A DNA stretch of 64,000 nucleotides from Diatrype stigma. Lineage: Eukaryota > Ascomycota > Sordariomycetes > Xylariales > Diatrypaceae. Numbering within the stretch: position 1 is the stretch's first letter; each line of letters opens with the position of its first letter. The stretch covers positions 310,001 to 374,000 of the forward strand of contig JAKJXP020000040.1 in NCBI GenBank assembly GCA_022225965.2, given 5' to 3'. The position numbers and the translations under genes are program-made. The notes below the pieces were generated by a model. That model was not told the DNA's origin and ran no database searches. It saw only the letters and a list, made by a program, of their open reading frames with translations. Below, piece by piece: positions 56,673-64,000 of this stretch.

Positions 56673-57289
56673 CGTAAAGATTTCATTAAGAGAAAGGTTA
56701 AATAAAGAAAGAACAAGAAAGATTAAACGTTGGTTTTTAAACTTAGGGGGTTATTTATATTATAACATTAAAATATTTATATTAAACATAATATATAAAA
56801 AAGAATGTCACATTATTAAAATGAAACCGTTATTGCTTTAATAATAATAATATAATATATTTTTATTATATAAAAAGAAAGGTAATTATTATAATATATA
56901 ATATATAATATATGTTTTATATTTTAAATTATTTATATTATTTAAGAAAATATAAATTTTATCGTTATTATTATTTAATTAATAGCGATAATAACTATTA
57001 AAAGTATTACGTTTTAAAATACGTTTATTTTTAAGTATATATGCTTTTTAATAATTCGACCGATACGTTTATAATGCTTTAACTTCTCGTTAATTTCGCC
57101 GTTATTGCCGCCGTTCGTTTATTCGAAGCTATTACCGCCGCTTGTAACGACGAAATCTTTAAGCTAGGTTTAATATAAGTTGCGTTTTAATTCCGTTTAT
57201 ATTGCTTTAATATTATTAATAAACTATTAAAACCTTTAATATCGCCGAAATAAAGGCTATGCGGTTTTTATAAACATTTTCATTATTAT
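56673..57289. other. AT-rich DNA between kinase and gypsy element
   Basis: Promoter side of the kinase, then RIP-like DNA. About 56940-57160 resembles 52630-52790 (taaagtatatgctttttaataattcg and cgttaatttcgccgttattgccgccgtt against a similar phrase there), so it contains a further copy of a dispersed repeat. Confidence 0.5.
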
Positions 57290-57531
57290 TATTTATAACG
57301 AATATTTATTACGGGCTAATGGGCTTTATAGGGATTAATAGAATAAATTCCCAATTAATATTGTAAAATCTAAAGCTAAAGAAAGAAAGAAGGAAAAGTA
57401 AATACAGGAAAGAAAGGTTCGAAGGTATATAGGCAAAAGGGCTAGCCGCTAAAGGGCGCTAGCCCTTTTTTGGAAATGTACATATAACCTTTTAGCACCT
57501 TTGTATATATATAGCCTATATATACCATAAC
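57290..57531 (-). repeat. Putative 3' LTR of the gypsy element
   Basis: Begins just after the purine tract with a TGTTATGG-like start (minus strand) and runs for about 240 bp to a tgcccgtaataaatattcgtta-like end. The outer limit is a guess because the 5' LTR is not available for comparison. Confidence 0.5.
57435..57469. repeat. 12-bp perfect hairpin in the LTR
   Basis: Arms AAAAGGGCTAGC (57435-57446) and GCTAGCCCTTTT (57458-57469) with an 11-nt loop. A T-run follows. This is the only GC-rich segment left in the LTR. Confidence 0.85.
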
Positions 57532-58089
57532 ATTACCCTCCCTTCGGGAAAAAATCTCGTTCCGAGACTTTATAAAAAAAATAAATAATTATCCGGCCAA
57601 AGCTTAAACCCGAATGCTTTTTAAGCAATAAAGGGATATCCTCGGATTTACCGTTTAGCCGCTATATTATTAGGCCCTTATTTAAGGTTAGGCAATAAGC
57701 AGTTTCATATATTCGGTTTTATTCGATTTTTTTGCTAAGACCCTTTTTATGTATCCGGATGCTTATTTTCTTTTTTCGCGGCGCGTCCGCAATTAATATT
57801 TCGGTTATTAAACTTTTTTTGCGGATTTATTGTTATCTTTATGCGTTTATTCGAATTTATTAAATTCTACGGCTTTGCGTTATTCGTTTAAGTATAATGG
57901 AAATTCGGGCTAATCGGGATATTTTTTATGGTATTTTATTAATGCCAACGGGTTATTTTTAAATCCTTTAGCATTATACCATTCGGAATTTAAGTTTTAA
58001 CCTTTTTATTATATTTGGTATTACAATTTATCATAATGTATCCGAAAAACGAGGATTTTCTTAATCTCTTATTCTTTTTTTCCGTTAGG

Positions 58090-60900
58090 ATTAATTTCCT
58101 TATTCATAAAATTATTCGGAACTTGTTCTGGCAATAAATTGTTAGGATATTTTCGTAATCGGTTAGCATAAAATACCTTAAAGCTTTTTTATAAATCCGG
58201 AAAATTAAAAACGTATAAATGTTCTTTTATTCTAATAATCGGATAATGGTTCCGTATTAAGGAATAATCGAATTTATTACTAAATCGATCGATTCCCGTT
58301 TTTGTTTTTTTAATAATATAAACGCGATTTTTTGATCCGGTTTTTTTATATTCGAAATCGGATTTTCGTTTATGTTTATTGGCCTAAATGATTATTCGTT
58401 TTTGGATTTTAAATATAACCGTTCGAGCCGTTTTTAAGTATTCGTATAAAATATCGGCAATTGCTTGGGCGTTTTATTGATTCGCCTTTTTCCGTATCGT
58501 CATTTCTTTAAAATCCGTTATTCGATATTCCTAATTAAAAAATAAGGGCATATCGAATCCGCGGTTTAACTTATATGGCGCCATTTTAATTAATTCGTAT
58601 AATAAAGTTACTTGCATTACATTTATTACGGGCATCGTTATTATTTAGTTATTTTAATAATGGTTAATAAAAGGACGTAATCGCTAATTATTTCATTCGT
58701 ATATGATTTCGGCTTGTCCCGCGATTTAGGAATATTTTATTAAAGCCAATTTTATTTTAAATCCTATGATTTTAAAAAGTTCGTTCGTAAAATCAAAGAT
58801 AAATTAAGGACCTTTATTATTAATAACCGACTTTAAAACGCCATATATTCGGAAAGGGCCTTTGTAATATATTATTGCGGCGTTTTTTATAATAACTGCC
58901 TTTATATATGGCATTATTTATAATCTTTTTCCTAATCGGCAAATTATTACCAATAGGTTATTTTTTCCTGTTTTATCCAAAGGCATCGATTTAAAATCCA
59001 TTACGATATATTATTACGTTCGTAATGGTATTGGCAAAGATTTAAATAAATCTGGGGCCTTATTTTTTGGATGTTTCGCAATTTTGTAAGGGCAATTTTT
59101 TACGAATCGGATTATATTAAAAGCTTAGCCAAGCTATTAATATCTTTGATTTATTAATTGTCGTATTTTATATTATTCTGGATATTTTGTAATAAGTCGG
59201 GAATATACTTTTATAAGCAATAGCGTTTTTAAGTTATTTTCGTTTAATACAATAAGTCGTTTTCGAAAGAATATAAGTCGTTTATTTATTGCGTATCCGT
59301 AATTATATATATAAGTACCGGGATTTTTGGTTTTATTGCGGTAATGTTATAATTAATTACTTATGGCGTTAATTTAAAGTATTTTATTTATTAAAGTTAT
59401 TCCCGATAATTTTAAGGGGTTAACATTTTTATTTAATACGAATATTAATGTAAATTTTGATTTCTTTTTCCCGCTTGCCAAAAAGAAGGCGTTAAAATAT
59501 GTAATAGGCGTAACATTCGTTATTGCGCCATTTTATTTACGTATTGGCTGAAATAAAATTATCGTGCGGTACGCGTTTTTTTTGGCTTTTTACGTTTTTA
59601 GGTCCTCCGATTTTCTTATAAGAACGTTTGCTAATACATTTTTTAAACCTGGTCGATAAATAATAACGAAATTATATTGCGATAATAATTCTGCCTATTT
59701 TGTTTGCCGTAAATTAAGCAATTACTTAATACTGAAATATTTTAATACATAATGGTCCGTTATTACTATAAAAAAACGAAGAATTTATAAGCCTATTAAT
59801 TTCGCGCGCTAGCATTATAAAACGCAAATAACCGCCAATATTTCCTTGTCGTATATATTATAATTATGTTCCGCTTTTTGCATTGTTTTAAAAAAATAAA
59901 TAACGGGAAGCCAATCGTTATTTCCCGCGATTCGTTAAAATATGGCCCCAATTATTACCCTATTAGATGCGTTTGTTTTAATACGGATCTCGTAATCGTA
60001 TAAAAAGTAGCGCAATATCGGTACTTCGATTATGCAACGTTTTAAGCGTACGAATGCCGCAATACGTTTATTTGTTATATAAAACAATTTCTTTTTGCGA
60101 ATAAATTCTTAAAACGGCCGGATTATTCTTTTAAATTTACGTATAAATCTTTAATAAAAATTATAAAATCCCAAAAAGGATTATATTTCTTTAAGATTAA
60201 TAAGTATTTTTTAATTTTTAATTATCTTTATTTTTGCGGGATTTATTAAGATCCCGTTAATACTAATTATAAAGCCGAAATATTTCGTTTCCGTAATATG
60301 AAATTTACATTTATTCAAATTAGCCTATAATCCTATTTATTTTAAACGTATTAATATCTTATTTACGTATTAAACGTAATTCTTTTTGTTTTTAAAAAAA
60401 ATAAAAATATTATTAATATATGCGTTATAAAATTAATCCAAATAATCGAATAAAGTATTGTTAATAAATCGTTAAAAAATTAAGGAACCGTTAATAAATC
60501 CGAAAGGCAATACCTTATATTTATATATCTTATATTTAATACGGAAAGTTATAAGGTTTTATATTTTCTTCCGTATTCGGATTTTATAAAAGGCTTATCG
60601 GATATCGATCTTAATAAAGATCTTTATTTTGGAAATCCTTACGAAAGTTTTATTTATTAAAAACAAAAAATATCGGTTCTTTTTCGTTATTACGTTTAAT
60701 TTGCGATAATTAACGCAAAAACGTAAGCCTCCGTTTGGCTTAAATGCGAATAATACCGATACGGCCCATAATACGAAGCTGGCTTCGATAAATCCTTTTT
60801 GCAGATATTTTATGATATACTTGCAATAAACCTTTAATTCTTTAATGGACATTTTATATAACGGGTTATATTTTAATTCTTTAGGTTTCCCATTAAGTTC
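58090..60900 (-). pseudogene. Degenerate gypsy pol (RT, RNase H, integrase)
   Basis: Still legible on the minus strand. RT shows KPNGGLRFCVNYRKLNVITK (60595-60852), then VLPFGFINGS and the active-site region read as YINNIFIF, where YxDD has become YINN. RNase H shows AEHNYNIYDKEILAV. Integrase shows DKTGKNNLLVIICRLGK and the GPxFIFDFTNEL region. The C-terminal segment shows KSFKVFYANRLRKYPNNLLP. The catalytic Asp residues are lost to Asn, so the relic is inactive. Confidence 0.85.
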
Positions 60901-61299
60901 GATATAATAGTTTACGTTTGGGCGTTTTTATGCCAATTCGTTTAATATTACCTTATTAAAAACGTTTAAATAATCGTGGTATTCCTTTAATATAATTCGG
61001 ACGCATGCCTTTTGTAAGGCTTCCTTATTTCGGGCTAAAGGACCCGACTAAGCAGTTTTTTTATTAAAAATAATACGATTAATCTCGTATAAGGATGTAT
61101 TTTAAATGGTAATAATTTTAGCCAAATATAAAAAAATTACTGCGCTAACAAATGCGAAATTAAAAAGGCATATTCGGTACTACCTAAAGCAATTTTTTTT
61201 AAGTTTATATGGCCCTTATGCGTTTCGTTTAAGGTATAAATTACTTTCCTTAATAATAATTAAAGAATCGTCCATTATTTCGTACGAATCGTTTTCTTA

Positions 61300-64000
61300 A
61301 ATATAAGCGTTAATTTATCGTTTTATTTAAAAAACAATTACATAAAGAAACGTTTTCGATAATAACCGTTCTGGCTTTAAAATAATTTTGGATGCAAAGA
61401 AATTAATATCGTTAATTTTATTAAAATTATTTTGGCGCATTTCCAATTCGCTAATTCGATTTTGGATAAATTTTAAAATCCATTTTTCGTAATTATCGGA
61501 TACGTTTTCTTTATCGATAAAAAAAATAAATGCATTTATATATGCCTTAAAAAATTCCTTAAAGTTATTAAGGTCGTTAGGAACTTTTTCCATTATAATT
61601 TTTTTTTCCGAAACTCGGCTTATTCGGTTAAGTATTATTATAACGAAAAGGTCGAATTTTATAAATAAAGCAAAATGCCGTTATTTATTATTACGTCGTT
61701 TGTTTTTTCGTTGCATTAATTTGTTTCGCCGCTCAATATTTTTTTCGTATTTTCGATTCGTATTAAGCAATAAATTTTTTAAATAATCCATCGATATATT
61801 ATAAAAGGATTTAGGTTTTTAGGAATCCGGAAAAAGCAATGCTTAGTTAAAAATAAATATATCGACTTTATAAAATTCAAACTAAATCTTTTTAACGATA
61901 ATGTTTCATTTTATATCGATAATTATAAAGAATATACGGTTTAAGGATTTCTTTTTTATACGGAATTCCAAGGCTAATATAATATTAATTAGCTATATGG
62001 CTTTTTTATCGAATCCTTTAATTCGATAAGGATTAAATTTTACGAGCAATTTTGGTTTTAAATATTTTAATATTCGTTTAATAAATTGCACGCTTATAAA
62101 TAAGTATCCGTTGGTTTTTATATCGGCCAAGGTAAAATATGCGGTTAAAAATAATCCATTAAAAGTTACGTAATTAATAAATAAAAAAGGATTATTCCTT
62201 AATATTAATTACAGAAAATTAAAAGGTATTTTTTTAACGCTTAATTCCTTAGAAAACATTTTTTTTAAGCGGGAATTTAATTCCTTTAAGGTATTTAATT
62301 TTCCGATTCGGATTCCTATTTCTTAAGGATTTTGTTTCGGTTGGACTTAAAAGCGGGCTCGCGGTAAAATCTTTTTACGAAAAAGGCAATATAAGCTTTT
62401 CGGTTCTTTAAAGTTTCATTCTTTTAAGAATAATCTCGGGAAATATATTTAATTTGTTTGCAATTAAAGCAGCAACCTTTTCGGAAAAGTTTCTTAATTT
62501 CTTTCTTCGAAAGGCGAAAACGTTAGGCATTGTTTTTTTTTTAAATACGATTGCTATCGTTAGTTTTTATAATATTATTAGTATTTAATTTATTACCTTT
62601 TCGTTCCGTAATTATAGTGGCAGATAAATTTTTTTTAGCTAAAAAGCGGAAATTATTAGCTTATAAAAATGCATTAACGTTCTTTATAACCAGTAAGGCG
62701 TATTAATTAAAGTCGATATTTTTATTAATCCAGGCCATTATAAAATTGATTTAAAGGCGTTATATTAAACGTTTTTTGAATTTATATTTTTATTAAATTT
62801 TAATTAGGCAAATAAAACCGATTAATCGAATAAACTTATTCTTAAAAGTTTAAAAGTTTTTCAATTTATTTATTTAAAGCTTAATAAAAGTAACCTCGTT
62901 TTTCTTTCGATTATTCGAATTGTAGTATTCGTTTTAAAAATAAATTATTAGCGCCTTAAAAATAAGAAAAAAGTTCGGATGTTCCTTATTAAAGTAAGAA
63001 AAAATATTTTATATGGCATTGCTTTTTAGGTAAAACTTAATTTCAGCCCATTTAACGCGGTCGAAAGCGAAATAATTATTGTTTACCTTTAATTGGTTTT
63101 TTATTAATTCGTATTAATTTTCGAATAATACCTTATTTTAATTAAGATCGTTAAAGAAATTAGAAATTACGATTTTACCGCTTTTGCCGGATTTATCGGT
63201 AATTACGTTAATAGCTATATTAGCAACTTTAAAACATTCCTTAAATTAATTAATCTTATTTTATTGATTATTAATTTTTTATTGCTTATTTTCCAAAACC
63301 GCAAAAAGGTCGGCCATGTTTTTTTTAATAAAAAAGTTAAGGAAATCCGAATTATTCGTTAGCGCTTTAAGTTCCGTTTGTTGCTTTTTTTTTTCCCGTT
63401 AAGCCATTTTTTTGTTATGTTTTTCGATAAAATAATGGGCTTATTTAAAAAATCCCTTAATATTGCTTATAATTATTTTAATAGCGTTAATTAATTCGTT
63501 ACGTTATAAATATATTACGTATAAAGCAAAAATTATAATCTTAAATTCCATAAATAGGTTTTCGGAACTATTTTCGTATATATAAAGGAAAGCTAAAAAA
63601 ATTAGGTTACCGTTTATATTAAGCCAAATTCCCTTGCTTTTAACGAAAAGGGATCGGTAAAAAATAAAAGGTTTATTAAAATTAATTACGTATAAACCTA
63701 TTAGGTATATGATTTTTTTTTTTTAATTTTCGTTATAATCCAGCTTCGCTTAAAAAAAAAACTTAAGCAATTCCTTTTTGGAACAAATTTTCTTAAATTC
63801 CTTATAAAAATCGATTTTTATTTTTTTATTAATCTTAATATCGATCGTTTTTATGGATGCGGCATTAGCTTTATAGCGAATGTAATAAATGGCATTGGAT
63901 TAGCGTCGTAGCTCGGTATTGGGTTTTTTTTTTAGGGCAGCAGCAGTGTGCCTTTTAAAATTAAACTGGACCTTTTTTTCGGCACGCTTTTAAAGGGCGG
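61300..64000 (-). pseudogene. Degenerate gypsy gag/protease region
   Basis: Located upstream of RT on the minus strand. The only firm landmark is a single CCHC zinc knuckle whose His and last Cys have become Tyr (62429-62475). An 88-codon open piece at 61593-61327 falls between gag and RT. The start of gag is probably near or past the window edge. Confidence 0.6.

Larger units (their letters stand above)
57290..64000 (-). mobile_element. RIP-degraded Ty3/gypsy LTR retrotransposon (runs off the right edge)
   Basis: Orientation is minus. Order from right to left: gag with a CCHC knuckle remnant (CCFNCKQIKYISRDYS at about 62429-62475), reverse transcriptase (60340-60900), RNase H (about 59820-59890), integrase (about 58770-59010), a C-terminal integrase segment (about 58090-58280), purine tract CCGAAGGGAGGG near 57540, and an LTR starting TAATGTTATGG at about 57531. 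Every domain is full of stops and of changes expected from C-to-T mutation, and CpA is rare. About 6.7 kb are visible; the 5' LTR is outside the window. Confidence 0.85.

Overview
The window looks like a filamentous ascomycete (Pezizomycotina, most likely Sordariomycetes). The genes have short 50-120 bp introns with gtaagt-like donors, ctaac/ctgac branch sites and cag/tag acceptors. The protein families are typical of the group: a FAT1-type acyl-CoA synthetase, a DUF3431 protein, a fucose-lectin-like protein, a DUF6594 protein and UPF3. About 26 kb of extremely AT-rich, stop-ridden transposon relics carry the C-to-T look of repeat-induced point mutation (RIP). Genus and species cannot be read from the sequence.

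Left part (1 to about 38,000), ordinary GC content and gene bearing. In order: 5' end of a FAT1-like acyl-CoA synthetase (-), a coiled-coil/zinc-finger protein (-), a SAM methyltransferase (-), a seven-exon cytochrome P450 (-), a divergent Caps_synth-type glycosyltransferase (+), an F-box-like/ankyrin protein (-), a tiny knottin-like secreted protein (-), a DUF3431 membrane protein (+), a secreted HExxH metallopeptidase-like protein with a 6-nt microexon (-), a membrane-anchored fucose-lectin-like protein (+), an SDR (-), UPF3 (-), an orphan 160-aa gene (-), a complete small non-autonomous LTR retrotransposon (-), coproporphyrinogen III oxidase (+), and an orphan gene cut off by a transposon (+). 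Exon structures were worked out by hand from reading-frame continuity and splice signals.

Right part (about 38,000 to 64,000), a transposon graveyard. It holds a RIP-degraded Fot1/pogo element (38.0-39.8 kb), an unmutated island with gene fragments and an intact DUF6594 gene (39.9-43.3 kb), and 11 kb of nested AT-rich repeats with a second pogo transposase relic. It then holds an isolated intact protein kinase gene ending in a CaaX-like tail (55-56.7 kb) and a RIP-degraded Ty3/gypsy retrotransposon running off the right end (57.3-64 kb).

Functional picture: housekeeping genes (HEM13, UPF3, FAT1) are interspersed with accessory genes (methyltransferase, P450, glycosyltransferase, secreted proteins). 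No polyketide synthase, NRPS or terpene synthase is visible, so a secondary-metabolite cluster is only a hypothesis. The most unusual items are the intact 1.5-kb LTR element, the knottin-like gene whose intron can be retained in frame, the 6-nt microexon, and the kinase gene surviving inside RIP-mutated DNA.
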